A stretch of DNA of 64,000 nt from Paraburkholderia ginsengiterrae (GCF_001645125.1 NZ_LXKA01000087.1:62001-126000), one strand, 5' to 3'; counted from the first letter of the stretch, positions 26,139-34,537 are shown. Made by a program: numbers and translations. The notes: generated by a model from the sequence alone, not told the origin.

Positions 26139-26498
26139 ATGCGCCTGACTATCCTCATCAACGGTTCCGATCCCACCGTCAATCACGACTATGCGGTCTT
26201 ATGGCTCGACACCGACGAACACCGGTGGTCGAGGGAAGCGCATCAAGGGATCGATTTGCCCCCGTGGGGCGAGTTGCACGACGAGAACGGCGTGACGACA
26301 CTCTGCGCCCCTAGCGCGGACTCACCGTTATGCACGCTGCGCGGATTGCACGTCGACCGCAAGCAGCGCGTGAGCGCGGCGCAAGGCGCTGCCGCCTGGA
26401 CAGCCCTGCCGACACATGCGGCAACCAGCGGCTTCTGGCGCCTGCAAGCCGTGGACCGCCAAAACATCCACGCCGAACACAGCGTATTCGGTAATTAG
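26139..26498 (+). CDS. Conserved protein of unknown function
   Basis: 119 residues, soluble, no signal or membrane segment. ATG at 26139 (MRLTILINGSDP) has a GGGAG site 4-5 nt upstream, better than the in-frame TTG before it. Residues YAVLWLDTDEHRW and AHQGIDLPPWGELHDENG are Trp/Asp-rich but match no family I know. It is divergent from the DUF4410 gene and is followed, 128 bp on, by a strong terminator. Confidence 0.65.
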   Translation: MRLTILINGSDPTVNHDYAVLWLDTDEHRWSREAHQGIDLPPWGELHDENGVTTLCAPSADSPLCTLRGLHVDRKQRVSAAQGAAAWTALPTHAATSGFWRLQAVDRQNIHAEHSVFGN

Positions 26499-26625
26499 GA
26501 TCGAACGCTTTTTTGTGTCGGTCGAAATGCCCGTTCGTGCATTACCCCGCATTCTGAATCTTCCGCTCCCGCTCGTTTAAGCCCTTCTTAAGTTTGCGTG
26601 CGTAGAGTTGGAAGTCCACGCATTA

Positions 26626-26653
26626 GGGTCGCTGCAAAGCGGCCCGTTTTTTT
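26626..26653 (+). terminator. Rho-independent terminator, possible sRNA end
   Basis: Stem GGGTCGCT / AGCGGCCC (one G-U pair) with GCAA loop, followed by G and T7. It is 128 bp after the nearest gene stop, and the 327-bp spacer 26499-26825 has another short inverted pair (GCGTG ... CACGC, about 26596-26622) just before it. It may end the 26139 transcript or a small RNA; nothing else is seen in the spacer. Confidence 0.75.
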
Positions 26654-26825
26654 GCTGCTGCGCATGGCGGACGCGTCTGCCTGCGCCACGCGCCGCCATT
26701 GATTCCCTACCGGTGCGCGCGGCGCGTCAAGCCACTTTCCTTCCAGTCTTTTCCCCGTAGTCGACGTCGCGCAATACACGCCCGCGACGCTATACTTTCG
26801 CCCCCATCCCTCGACTGACTGACAC

Positions 26826-27575
26826 ATGAAGAAGTGGTTTGCCTGTCTGTTGTTCGCCGCTGCCGCTCACGTGAGCGCAGCGCCTTCCTGCACCCAGTTC
26901 ACGCCGAATGCGCAATGGCCCGCTCTGACCAATCAGAAGATGGCGCCAAAAACGCGCATGCTTTGCTACAGCGATTTCGCGGTTCTGCATTCCGGCATCA
27001 CGCACGGTCCGCTGTGGTCTGCCGAGTTTCTGACGCGCGACCATGTCGAAGCCGCCAAAGACATGGTGCGCACCAACAAATTCTTCGAAGACGCGCGCTT
27101 GCCTGACGGCGAGGGCGCCACGCTCGCGGACTACAAGCGCAGCGGCTTCGATCGCGGTCATATGAGCCCGGCGGGCAATCGCTGGAATCCTGAAGCGATG
27201 GCACAATCGTTCTCACTGGCCAATGTCGTGCCGCAAAACCGCGAGAACAATCAGCGGCTGTGGGCGCGCATCGAAACGTCCGTGCGCAAGATCGCGGTGT
27301 CGTACGGCGACACGTATGTGGTCACCGGTCCGATCTTCAATGGCCAGCAGTTGCAGACCATCGGTCCGACGCGCGTGTTCGTGCCGACGCAATTGTTCAA
27401 GGTAGTCTACGTGCCGTCACGGCAGCTGGCGTTCGCGGTCCTGGTGGACAACGTCTCAACCAACCGCTACGAGATGAAGACGATTCACGAACTCGAAGCC
27501 GCTTCGGGTATCCGCTTTCCGGGAATTCCGGAGAACCTCAAAGATCAGCGACCGGGAGGACTGAAAGGTGTTTAA
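26826..27575 (+). CDS. Secreted DNA/RNA non-specific endonuclease
   Basis: 249 residues. Signal peptide 1-19 (KKWFACLLFAAAAHVSAA). The catalytic signature DRGHMSPAGNRW (about 113-124) is the beta-beta-alpha metal motif of the Serratia/NucA nuclease family, followed by the expected Asn in NVVPQNRENNQRLW. It hydrolyses extracellular DNA and RNA, acting in the periplasm or outside. Its last 8 bp overlap the next small gene, so the two are co-translated. Confidence 0.92.
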   Translation: MKKWFACLLFAAAAHVSAAPSCTQFTPNAQWPALTNQKMAPKTRMLCYSDFAVLHSGITHGPLWSAEFLTRDHVEAAKDMVRTNKFFEDARLPDGEGATLADYKRSGFDRGHMSPAGNRWNPEAMAQSFSLANVVPQNRENNQRLWARIETSVRKIAVSYGDTYVVTGPIFNGQQLQTIGPTRVFVPTQLFKVVYVPSRQLAFAVLVDNVSTNRYEMKTIHELEAASGIRFPGIPENLKDQRPGGLKGV

Positions 27576-27828
27576 ACCTTATACGAACGACGACGATGTA
27601 CTCAACATTCAGGGCGATGCGCTGACCGTGACGAACGGCACCACGCGCGTCGTACTGAACGGCACGCTGGAGCTGACGCAGGATCAGCGTGGGTTGAAGG
27701 CGGCGCTCGCGCTCAAGGAAGCGGTGGACGCGATTGTCGCCAGCTTGCAGGCGCAAAGCAATTTGCCCGCGAAGGTGAAGGACGAACCGGATGCGAAACC
27801 GGGGGTTGTGCAGAATCCGTTTCAGTAA
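27568..27828 (+). CDS. Small cytosolic protein coupled to the nuclease gene
   Basis: 86 residues, GTG start at 27568 with a GGGAGGA site, overlapping the nuclease stop by 8 bp. The sequence is polar and acidic, with a possible beta region (LNIQGDALTVTNGTTRVVLNGTLEL), a helix (LKAALALKEAVDAIVASLQAQ) and a disordered Pro-rich end. No signal peptide. I do not recognise a family. Overlap with a nuclease raises the idea of an inhibitor, which is speculation. Confidence 0.75.
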   Translation: MFKPYTNDDDVLNIQGDALTVTNGTTRVVLNGTLELTQDQRGLKAALALKEAVDAIVASLQAQSNLPAKVKDEPDAKPGVVQNPFQ

Positions 27829-27854
27829 CAAACCAGCGCGGCATATTAGCGCGA

Positions 27855-27877
27855 AGGCAGGGAGCTTCTCCCTGCCT
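27855..27877. other. Perfect stem-loop after the nuclease unit
   Basis: 10-bp inverted repeat AGGCAGGGAG / CTCCCTGCCT with a 3-nt loop, 27 bp after the small gene. There is no T-run on either side, so it is either a weak terminator or an mRNA 3' stabilising hairpin. Confidence 0.55.
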
Positions 27878-28042
27878 GTGCCGCATTAACCGCAACTGCT
27901 TCGGTATCCCGACATGTTTCAGCGGTTACGTTTTGTCACCAGAGCGTCGTCAACTCCTGTCTTCCCGTCAGCGTTAAACCGGCAGCGCTGAAACTTTTCA
28001 GCCGCGACACAAGAATCAACCGGTTAAACCAGGAGTTAAACC

Positions 28043-28441
28043 ATGAAGACGCTTCTCGCCACACTCGCTTCCGCTCTGCTCGTGTCGACCGCTTTTGCCC
28101 AAACGGCCGCACCGACCGCCGCACCCGCTGCCGCTCCGGCCACGCAACCCGCGCAAGCGCAGCCTGCCGGCCAGGCGAATCTGAAGGCAAGCACCGCCGT
28201 GCAAACCGGCGCCACGGACGAAGTCGCGGCCGCCACGAAAGCGCCGGCCAAGGCCGAAGGCAAGACGCATGTGAAGAAGGCTTCCGCTCATCACACGGCG
28301 AAGGCACACAAGGCCACCAAGAAGACCATGCCCAAGGCCGATACCAGCGACGCCAAGACCAAAACGGAGAGCGCGAAAGAGGCCAGCACTGCTCCGGCAA
28401 AAACCGATGGCGCAAAGACCGACACGACCAAGACGCAATAA
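28043..28441 (+). CDS. Exported Ala/Lys/Thr-rich low-complexity protein
   Basis: 132 residues with a clear signal peptide (MKTLLATLASALLVSTAFA) and an AGGAG site before ATG 28043. The mature part is low complexity: an Ala/Pro/Gln-rich stretch (PTAAPAAAPATQPAQAQ), then Lys/Thr/Ala-rich (KKASAHHTAKAHKATKK), strongly basic and probably disordered. Function unknown; periplasmic location likely. It stands as a single-gene unit with its own terminator at 28515. Confidence 0.82.
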   Translation: MKTLLATLASALLVSTAFAQTAAPTAAPAAAPATQPAQAQPAGQANLKASTAVQTGATDEVAAATKAPAKAEGKTHVKKASAHHTAKAHKATKKTMPKADTSDAKTKTESAKEASTAPAKTDGAKTDTTKTQ

Positions 28442-28514
28442 CACGTGATCGGCTTCGGCACACACCGGCCATGCACTTCTAGATAAACAAAGCCGAACGG
28501 TGCCGTTCAGGGAG

Positions 28515-28541
28515 GGCGAGTCATACGACTCGCCTTTTTTT
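28515..28541 (+). terminator. Rho-independent terminator
   Basis: Perfect 8-bp stem GGCGAGTC / GACTCGCC with loop ATAC and T7 tail, 73 bp after the low-complexity protein gene. Confidence 0.9.
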
Positions 28542-28678
28542 ATGTGCGTTCATCTGGCGTTACGCGCACCGGATCCGAATACGTCTGGATTCAGGCCGTA
28601 CGATTTTTTCAACACACGCCTCAATTTTTGCACCGCGTTTACCCGCAGAAGTCTAATCTCGAACTGTCTTGATCAACC

Positions 28679-29044
28679 ATGGCGTCAACGAACGCCGCAG
28701 ATATGGCTCTCACTCAAACAATCGACAGATTCGCCACGCGACCCCTGAACGAGCCGCAAGCGCCACGCAACAACGTCATTCCTTTTCCCGCGGCGCGCGT
28801 GCGCCTGCCGGTGACTCTGCCACACGCGGCGCACGAACTTCCCGGCACCCAACTGCGCGCACTGCTTCACTCGCCGCTTGGCGTGTACGTGGTCAGCACG
28901 GAAGCCGATCGTGACGAAGTTCGCGTGCTGCTCGACATTGCGTTCGACGATCTCGACTTCACCCTTCACACGCTGATCTCCTCGCTCCCGGCCGCGCTGA
29001 TCGGACCGCTGAAGCGCCGCAACGCCAACACAAAGGCGCGCTAA
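28679..29044 (+). CDS. Small protein of unknown function upstream of a DapA-family gene
   Basis: 121 residues. ATG at 28679 is used; another in-frame ATG lies at 28703 and neither has a clear ribosome site. The N-terminal third is polar (NNVIPFPAARVRLPV), the C-terminal two thirds carry GVYVVSTEADRDEVRVLLDIAFDDLDFTLHTLIS-type helices and a basic end; in the product this is a small soluble protein with no motif I know. Only 2 bp separate its stop from the DapA-family start, so the pair is probably one operon. Confidence 0.65.
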   Translation: MASTNAADMALTQTIDRFATRPLNEPQAPRNNVIPFPAARVRLPVTLPHAAHELPGTQLRALLHSPLGVYVVSTEADRDEVRVLLDIAFDDLDFTLHTLISSLPAALIGPLKRRNANTKAR

Positions 29045-29046
29045 TC

Positions 29047-29931
29047 ATGTTCTCAGGTATCTGGTTGCCCATCGTCACCCCGCTGCGTAACGGCGAAGTC
29101 GATATCGATGCCTTGCAACGCCTCGCTGACTACTACCTGCATACGGAGATCAGCGGCTTCGTCGCATTGAGCACGACCGGTGAAGCCGCGCTGTTACAGG
29201 AGGCCGAGCGTCTCGCCGTTTTACAGGCGCTCACCGAAGTGGTCGGCACACGTCTGCCGATGCTGATCGGCGTCGGCGGTTCGAACACGCGCGATGTCCT
29301 GCACGATATCCAGCGCTATGAACGGTGGGATTGCGCGGGCTATCTGGTCTCCGCGCCGTCCTACGTGTGTCCGGATCAGGCCGGCGTGCAATGGCACTTC
29401 GAGCAGGCCGCGCTCGCCACCGAGCGCCCGATCGTGCTGTACAACGTGCCGCATCGAACCGGCGTGACGATCGCGCCGGACACGGTCGCGCGACTCGTCG
29501 AGTTCGACAACATCGTCGCGATCAAGGAGTGCGTGAAGGAGCACTTCGAGAAGTTGAGCAGCCTGCCGGTCAATGTGCTGTGCGGTACGGATGAAGCGTT
29601 CGACGATTGCCTTCATCACGGCGGCACGGGCGGCATCCTGGCGAGCGCGCATGTCTGCGCGGACCTGCTGGTCGCCGCGCAGGAACTGCTGCGCGCCGAA
29701 CGCTGCCAGGAGGCGCGCACGCTGTTCGCGAGTCTGCTGCCGGTGCTGCGGCTGCTGTTTGCCGCGCCGAATCCGTCCGCCATCAAGGCGATGCTCGCTT
29801 TCGATCATGCGCTCAGCGACGAGACACGCATGCCGATCACGCGCGCCTCGGCGCAACTCGTCGAGCGGCTGAGCACCGCGCGCGACCGGCTGCAAGACTT
29901 GCGCGCGGAGTTCGCCTGCGCGATTCACTAG
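29047..29931 (+). CDS. Dihydrodipicolinate synthase (DapA) family protein
   Basis: 294 residues, (beta/alpha)8 lyase. Key residues of 4-hydroxy-tetrahydrodipicolinate synthase are present: the TTGE motif near 43, the tyrosine and arginine of LYNVPHRTG (about 133-140), and the Schiff-base lysine in VAIKECVKE (about 161). DapA condenses pyruvate with aspartate semialdehyde in lysine synthesis; relatives use other aldehydes. With no other lysine gene nearby it may be a second DapA or a sugar-acid aldolase. Confidence 0.88.
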   Translation: MFSGIWLPIVTPLRNGEVDIDALQRLADYYLHTEISGFVALSTTGEAALLQEAERLAVLQALTEVVGTRLPMLIGVGGSNTRDVLHDIQRYERWDCAGYLVSAPSYVCPDQAGVQWHFEQAALATERPIVLYNVPHRTGVTIAPDTVARLVEFDNIVAIKECVKEHFEKLSSLPVNVLCGTDEAFDDCLHHGGTGGILASAHVCADLLVAAQELLRAERCQEARTLFASLLPVLRLLFAAPNPSAIKAMLAFDHALSDETRMPITRASAQLVERLSTARDRLQDLRAEFACAIH

Positions 29932-29985
29932 TTTCACTCGCGCGCTTCTATTCAACCCTTCTTGACTGCACCGCGAATCAGGAGA

Positions 29986-30621
29986 TCATTCGCGGTGCAA
30001 ACTTGCGTCGAAGCGCTGCATACGAAGCGCGACACGCCGCGCGTAGCCGCGTCCGCCGCCGCTATAGCGAAGCAGCGCGGCATCGAGATCGCCGCCGCTC
30101 TCATCGAGGTATCCACGCAGAATGGCCGAGCCAAGCCGCACGTTGACAGCCGGATCGGATAGATCGGTCGTGCTTGCGATCAATTGCGGATGGGCGGCGG
30201 GCAGAATCTGCATGAGCCCACGCGCGCCCGCCACACTCACCGCATGGCGATCGAAACTCGACTCGACCGCCATCACCGCAAGCAGCAAGATGGGCGAGAT
30301 GGCATGGCGGTCGGCTTCAATCAGCACAGCGCGTGCGATCTTCATCGACTCAGCAGGCGCCACGCGAAACTGCGCGCGCAGCAGGGCAGTGATGTCGTCA
30401 AGCGACGGCCACCCTGAATCTGAAGGCGTGTCGCTCGCGGCGATTGGAGCGGAGGCAGCCTGCATCGCCGCGTCCGATTGCGTGCCGGCGGCATCAGCGG
30501 CTTGGGCTGCTACGGCGAACGAGAGGACAATCGCCGCCAGCATGGCCGTCAGACCCGATGCTGGGTGACGGCCTGCTTTTCGTTGTACTGACACACCATT
30601 CAGTGCGCTATTTCCATGCAT
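29986..30621 (-). CDS. Lytic transglycosylase-like (SLT domain) exported protein
   Basis: 211 residues. Start ATG at 30621 (MHGNSALNG) has an AGGAAGCG site; the open frame continues upstream without one. A hydrophobic segment (about 25-42, LTAMLAAIVLSFAVAAQA) is a signal peptide. The SLT domain shows the catalytic glutamate in MAVESSFDRHAVS, GARGLMQILP and the C-terminal ALLRYSGGGRGYARRV. It cleaves peptidoglycan glycan strands in the periplasm. It lies 125 bp after the Crp/Fnr gene on the same strand. Confidence 0.88.
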   Translation of the reverse strand: MHGNSALNGVSVQRKAGRHPASGLTAMLAAIVLSFAVAAQAADAAGTQSDAAMQAASAPIAASDTPSDSGWPSLDDITALLRAQFRVAPAESMKIARAVLIEADRHAISPILLLAVMAVESSFDRHAVSVAGARGLMQILPAAHPQLIASTTDLSDPAVNVRLGSAILRGYLDESGGDLDAALLRYSGGGRGYARRVALRMQRFDASLHRE

Positions 30622-30746
30622 GTTTTCGCTTCCTGACCGGGGTCTCTCGACCTTACCGGGCTCGGCGTAGCGAATCGCCAAAGAAACAGGGGTGCGCCGT
30701 AAAATGATTATAAAAATGCGCCGATTGCGAAGCGCGTATACGTTTT

Positions 30747-31466
30747 TTATGCGCCTCGCGCCGCGTGGTCCAGCTCCGCCAACGCGCTGAGTTTTTGCAC
30801 GTCCGCAATTTCGATTTCCGCATAGCCCAGCTTCAGCGCGCCTTGCGATTCGAACTGCTTCAGCACCTGGTTGATCGTCTGCCGGGACAACGCCAGCATC
30901 ATCGCGAGATCTTCCTGCGGGACTTTGAGTACGCGCCGCAATGCCCCAGGCTCGCCGTAGCCGCCCGCCATCAGCAGCAAGCGGCGCGCGACGCGTGGCG
31001 CGGCAGGCAGCAGCGCGGCCTCTTCAATCGCCTCGAAAGCGAGGCGCAGCTTTTGCGTCAACAGCAATCCGAACGCATGCCAATACGCGGGCGTGTGCTC
31101 GAGCAGCGCAACGAGTGCGGCGCGCGGCACATGAAACAGCTCGGAATCGCGCTCGGCATACGCGTCGTGGGTTCGCGGCCGGTTGTCGAACAGCGCGATC
31201 TCGCCGAACCAGTTCACCGGTTCGATCACGGCAAGCAAAGCTTCTTTGCCCGTCGAACTGGCCGCTCCGATTCTCACCAATCCGTCGAGCACACAGTAAA
31301 GGCCGTCGTCGGTATCGCCGCGCATAAAGAGCCGTTGACCGGCCACGAGCCGCTCGACACGCCCCGCTTCGATCAGGCGCGCCTGCAGGGCCGCAGGCGC
31401 CGAGCGAAACCACGCGCTGCGCCCAAGCAACACGGCAAGCTCATTCGATGGGAAACTCGCAGTCAT
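30747..31466 (-). CDS. Crp/Fnr-family transcriptional regulator
   Basis: 239 residues: N-terminal cyclic-nucleotide-binding-like domain (GQRLFMRGDTDDGLYCVLDGLVRIG split over residues 43-68, and NWFGEIALFDNRPRTHDAYA) and C-terminal HTH (VPQEDLAMMLALSRQTINQVLKQFE). No cysteine cluster for Fe-S is present, so it is not an FNR oxygen sensor. It recognises an unknown signal and target. Divergent from the Mpo1-like gene (91-bp spacer). Confidence 0.9.
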   Translation of the reverse strand: MTASFPSNELAVLLGRSAWFRSAPAALQARLIEAGRVERLVAGQRLFMRGDTDDGLYCVLDGLVRIGAASSTGKEALLAVIEPVNWFGEIALFDNRPRTHDAYAERDSELFHVPRAALVALLEHTPAYWHAFGLLLTQKLRLAFEAIEEAALLPAAPRVARRLLLMAGGYGEPGALRRVLKVPQEDLAMMLALSRQTINQVLKQFESQGALKLGYAEIEIADVQKLSALAELDHAARGA

Positions 31467-31557
31467 AGAACAGCATCCACGCCCGATTGTCGGCTACCCG
31501 ATGGTTTCAAAATCCGCTGCCCGCGATTATGCTGACTTTGACGCAGAAGAGGCATCC

Positions 31558-32097
31558 ATGAGAACGCTGACGCAACAGCTCACGCAATACGCGGCTTACC
31601 ATCGTGACCGGCGCAATATCGTCACGCACTTCATCGGCATTCCAATGATCGTGCTGGCTTTGGCGGTGTTGCTGGGCCGGCCTGCGGTCGTGCCCGGCGC
31701 ACTCTCGTTGACTCTGTCGCCCGCCTCGGTGCTATTCGTCGCCGCAACCCTCTACTACCTGAGGCTCGACGTGCCGCTCGGCTTGATGATGGCGGTCGTG
31801 TCGGCCGTATGCCTCGCGTTCGGCCAGTGGGCGGCGGCGCAATCCACGCTGGCGTGGCTCGCAATCGGCGTCGGGCTCTTTGTGATCGGCTGGGTGTTTC
31901 AGTTCATCGGCCATGTGGCTTACGAGCATCGCAAGCCGGCCTTCATCGACGATGTCATCGGCCTGCTGATCGGACCACTGTTCGTGCTCGCGGAAGCGCT
32001 ATTCGGCTTCGGCTGGCGGCCCGCGCTGCGCGAAGCCATCGAGCAGCAAGTCGGCCCCACGCGAATCAACACGGATCGCGCGGCGGCGCATCGCTAA
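31558..32097 (+). CDS. Mpo1/DUF962-like membrane protein
   Basis: 179 residues. ATG at 31558 (MRTLTQQLTQYAAYHRD) has an AGAGG site; earlier in-frame starts lack one. YHRDRRNIVTHFIGIP near residue 14 and the later FIGHVAYEHRKPAFID supply the histidines of the Mpo1 family, iron-dependent enzymes that shorten 2-hydroxy fatty acids in yeast. Four membrane segments are visible. A fatty-acid oxidation role is transferred from the family. Confidence 0.85.
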   Translation: MRTLTQQLTQYAAYHRDRRNIVTHFIGIPMIVLALAVLLGRPAVVPGALSLTLSPASVLFVAATLYYLRLDVPLGLMMAVVSAVCLAFGQWAAAQSTLAWLAIGVGLFVIGWVFQFIGHVAYEHRKPAFIDDVIGLLIGPLFVLAEALFGFGWRPALREAIEQQVGPTRINTDRAAAHR

Positions 32098-32125
32098 AGC
32101 ACGCCGCCCGAGCCGACCGAGCCGT

Positions 32126-33022
32126 TCAATTCGGCGCGAAGCGAACGAGGCGCACGCCGTGCAATGCGGTCAGCGCGACCGCGATCCAGATTGGAACGTA
32201 GGTGGCCAATTGCGCACTGCTTAGCGTTTCGCCGAGCAGCACAACCGAGACCAGCACCAGCAACACAGGCTCGACATAGCCGAGGATGCCGAACAACGCG
32301 ATCGGCAACAGGCGGCTCGCCTTCAGATACGATGCCAACGCAACGGTGCTCAGCGCGCCAAGGCCCGGCAGCAATAGACACCACATGTCCACGCGGCCGG
32401 CGATCATGGTCAGCGAACCGCCGCTGATCACGAAGACGATCGCCGCCGGCAGCAGCAGCGCCATCTCCACCGTGAACATCGCCAGCGAATCGCGATTGAT
32501 CCGGCGGCGCAGTACGAAGTACGGCGGATAGCCGAGCGCGACCAGCAAGGTTGGCCACGAAAAGGCGCCGGTCATCCATAGCTCGTGAACAACGCCCACG
32601 GCCGCGAACGCAACAGCCAGCCACTGCAAACCGTCGAGACGCTCGTGGTAATAGAAGCGCCCCACCAGCACCATCACCAACGGCAGAAGGAAGTAGCCGA
32701 GCGAGACTTCAAGCATCCGGCCGTGCAGCGGCGCCCAGAGAAATACCCACAATTGCAAGCCGAGCAACACCGCGCTCACGATCATCGCCACGCCCAGTTT
32801 CGGCTGCGTCACCATGCGGTAAAGAAGCTCCCGGAGAATCGGCAAGCGCTTGCGCAATGCGATCAGCAATAGCGCGCCAGGCACAGTCCAGATAATGCGC
32901 CACGCGAAAATATCGAGGCCGCCAAGCGGCGCGAGCAACGTAGCGTAAGCGGACAGTAATGCGAACAGCGCGGACGCGCCGACCGACAACGCGATACCGC
33001 GTTTGGGGTCATACTGGTTCAT
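32126..33022 (-). CDS. rarD: RarD-type EamA transporter
   Basis: 298 residues with ten hydrophobic segments in two EamA repeats. RarD hallmarks are present: KRGIALSVGASALFALLS at the start, FAWRIIWTVPGALLL, LNW-type loop replaced by LQLWVFLWAPLHGRMLEVSLGYF-like sequence, and the last repeat with SRLLPIALFGILGYVEPV. Members export metabolites or drugs; the substrate of RarD is not settled. It converges on the Mpo1-like gene. A possible 28-residue leader peptide and a hairpin lie in its 5' region. Confidence 0.88.
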   Translation of the reverse strand: MNQYDPKRGIALSVGASALFALLSAYATLLAPLGGLDIFAWRIIWTVPGALLLIALRKRLPILRELLYRMVTQPKLGVAMIVSAVLLGLQLWVFLWAPLHGRMLEVSLGYFLLPLVMVLVGRFYYHERLDGLQWLAVAFAAVGVVHELWMTGAFSWPTLLVALGYPPYFVLRRRINRDSLAMFTVEMALLLPAAIVFVISGGSLTMIAGRVDMWCLLLPGLGALSTVALASYLKASRLLPIALFGILGYVEPVLLVLVSVVLLGETLSSAQLATYVPIWIAVALTALHGVRLVRFAPN

Positions 33023-33105
33023 CGCGCACCCCGTTGCGCGATCTTTTTGGCGGAGATGGCGTTTTGCTGCGCAGCGCCCGGACGCGCGGCGTTGATGGTT
33101 GTCAT
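33019..33105 (-). CDS. Possible 28-residue leader peptide of rarD
   Basis: Open frame MTTINAARPGAAQQ... whose TGA overlaps the rarD ATG by 4 bp (ATGA). It is downstream of the candidate promoter at 33183. There is no clear ribosome site, so translation is uncertain; the exact stop/start overlap is the main argument. Confidence 0.3.
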   Translation of the reverse strand: MTTINAARPGAAQQNAISAKKIAQRGAR

Positions 33106-33128
33106 TGGAAAGGCAGTCTCACAAGCGG

Positions 33129-33156
33129 GCAGTGCGAATCAGGCGCTGCGTTTTTT
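33129..33156 (+). terminator. Terminator-like hairpin upstream of rarD
   Basis: GCAGTGC / GCGCTGC stem (one G-U pair), 7-nt loop, G and T6 on the plus strand. No plus-strand gene precedes it; on the minus strand it falls in the rarD leader as a hairpin after an A-run. The rest of the 441-bp spacer 33023-33463 shows only the rarD promoter motif. Confidence 0.45.
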
Positions 33157-33173
33157 GTCTTCATTAAGCGACG

Positions 33174-33189
33174 CAAGCCGGCATTCTAG
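33174..33189 (-). promoter_or_regulatory. Candidate -10 region of rarD (repeat copy 1)
   Basis: Minus strand TAGAAT (33183-33188) inside CTAGAATGCCGGCTTG, identical over 16 bp to the element before the acylphosphatase gene (34880-34895). No good -35 is seen. It would give a leader of about 155 nt. Confidence 0.45.
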
Positions 33190-33463
33190 ACGGGTTGCCC
33201 GACCCCGGGGTCGCGCGCTTTCGCCGGCAGGTTGTAATTATTCCGTGCACATCGTGCATTGATGCACTAGAACATAACTTCACGTGCGGCGGCCTGAACA
33301 CGCTTTTTCATCGGCAGCGCCGCATTTCTTTCGCGCAGGACGGCTCACGCGCGAATCTTGCTACGGAGTCTTGCGACGCTGTTGGCCTGTCTGAACGGCG
33401 TCATATCTCGCATGCTCCGCCCGGCAGCAATCCCGTTCATCGTATGTGACTACTGGAGCCAGC

Positions 33464-34444
33464 ATGACCCAGCCAGCCCTATCACACGACGTATCGCCCA
33501 ACCTGCGCGCAGCCTTCGCCGCCGAAGTACGCGCGGGACTCGAGCACACACCGCAAAAAGAGCTGCCGTCGAAGTATCTGTATGACGAAGTAGGCTCCGC
33601 CCTGTTCGAAGTGATTACCGTGCTCCCCGAGTACGGCGTGACGCGCGCCGAGGAGCGCCTGCTCACGAAGCACGCCGCGGACATCGTCGCGCATCTGCCG
33701 CACGACGTGACGGTTGCCGAACTCGGCAGCGGCAGTGGCCGGAAAACGCGGCGCATTCTGGAAGCGCTGTGTAAAAAGCGCCCCACTTCGTACCATCCGA
33801 TCGAAATTTCGCGAAGCGCCTTGCAGTTGTGCCGGCGCGAACTCGGCGACATCGAGCGGATTTCGATTGTGGGTTATGAACGCGACTATCTGGCCGGTCT
33901 CGCCGAAGTCAGCAAGAAGCGCGCAACGGACGAGCGGTTACTGGTGCTGTTTCTTGGCAGTACGATCGGTAATTTCGGCAGACTCGCGGCCACGCGTTTC
34001 CTGCGCGATATCCGCAATATGCTCGCCCCCGGCGACGCGCTGCTGCTCGGCACGGATCTGATCAAGCCGACGCCTGTGCTGGTAGCTGCTTACGATGATT
34101 CGATCGGCGTCACCGCGTCGTTCAATCTGAACCTGCTCGCGCGTGTCAATCGTGAACTGGACGGCGACTTTCCGCTCGACGCCTTCGAGCACGTCGCGCG
34201 CTTCAATCCGGACGCGCGCAGCATCGAAATGCATTTGCGCGCAAAGCGCGATGTCACAGCGAACGTGGGCGCCGCGCAACTGACGGTGTCGCTCAAGGCC
34301 GGCGAAACGATCTGGACCGAGAGCAGCCACAAATATCGCGCGGAAGAGGTGCCCACGATCGCCGACGACGCCGGCTTTGCGTGCAGCCATCAATGGATCG
34401 AAGACGAATGGGGATTCGCGGAGAGCCTGCTCGTGGCGCGATAA
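33464..34444 (+). CDS. egtD: EgtD-like L-histidine N-alpha-methyltransferase
   Basis: 326 residues, close to the 321 of mycobacterial EgtD. The start is ATG at 33464 (MTQPALSHDV) with a TGGAG site. Family signatures: LPSKYLYDEVGSALFEVIT, LPEYGVTRAEERLL, SAM site VAELGSGSGRKTRRIL, LGSTIGNF and the late ETIWTESSHKY. EgtD makes hercynine, the first step of ergothioneine synthesis. No EgtB-like sulfoxide synthase gene is adjacent, so it may work with a distant partner or make hercynine only. Symbol is by family resemblance. Confidence 0.85.
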   Translation: MTQPALSHDVSPNLRAAFAAEVRAGLEHTPQKELPSKYLYDEVGSALFEVITVLPEYGVTRAEERLLTKHAADIVAHLPHDVTVAELGSGSGRKTRRILEALCKKRPTSYHPIEISRSALQLCRRELGDIERISIVGYERDYLAGLAEVSKKRATDERLLVLFLGSTIGNFGRLAATRFLRDIRNMLAPGDALLLGTDLIKPTPVLVAAYDDSIGVTASFNLNLLARVNRELDGDFPLDAFEHVARFNPDARSIEMHLRAKRDVTANVGAAQLTVSLKAGETIWTESSHKYRAEEVPTIADDAGFACSHQWIEDEWGFAESLLVAR

Positions 34445-34499
34445 ACGCCGGCAACTTCGATGGCCGCGCATTGACGCGGCCGCACTCCGACAACACTTG

Positions 34500-34537
34500 G
34501 GCGGCGCACCGTCATGCATGACGGCGCTGCCTTTTTT
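34500..34537 (+). terminator. Rho-independent terminator after the EgtD-like gene
   Basis: Long GC-rich hairpin GGCGGCG(CA)CCGTCA / TGACGGCGCTGCC, loop TGCA, with a 2-nt bulge, followed by T6. It lies 55 bp after the stop and before the converging acylphosphatase gene. Confidence 0.85.

Noticed and set aside
28043-28441. Histone H1-like protein, suggested by the Lys/Ala-rich sequence
   Set aside because: It has a clear signal peptide, so an exported protein is more likely than a DNA-binding one.
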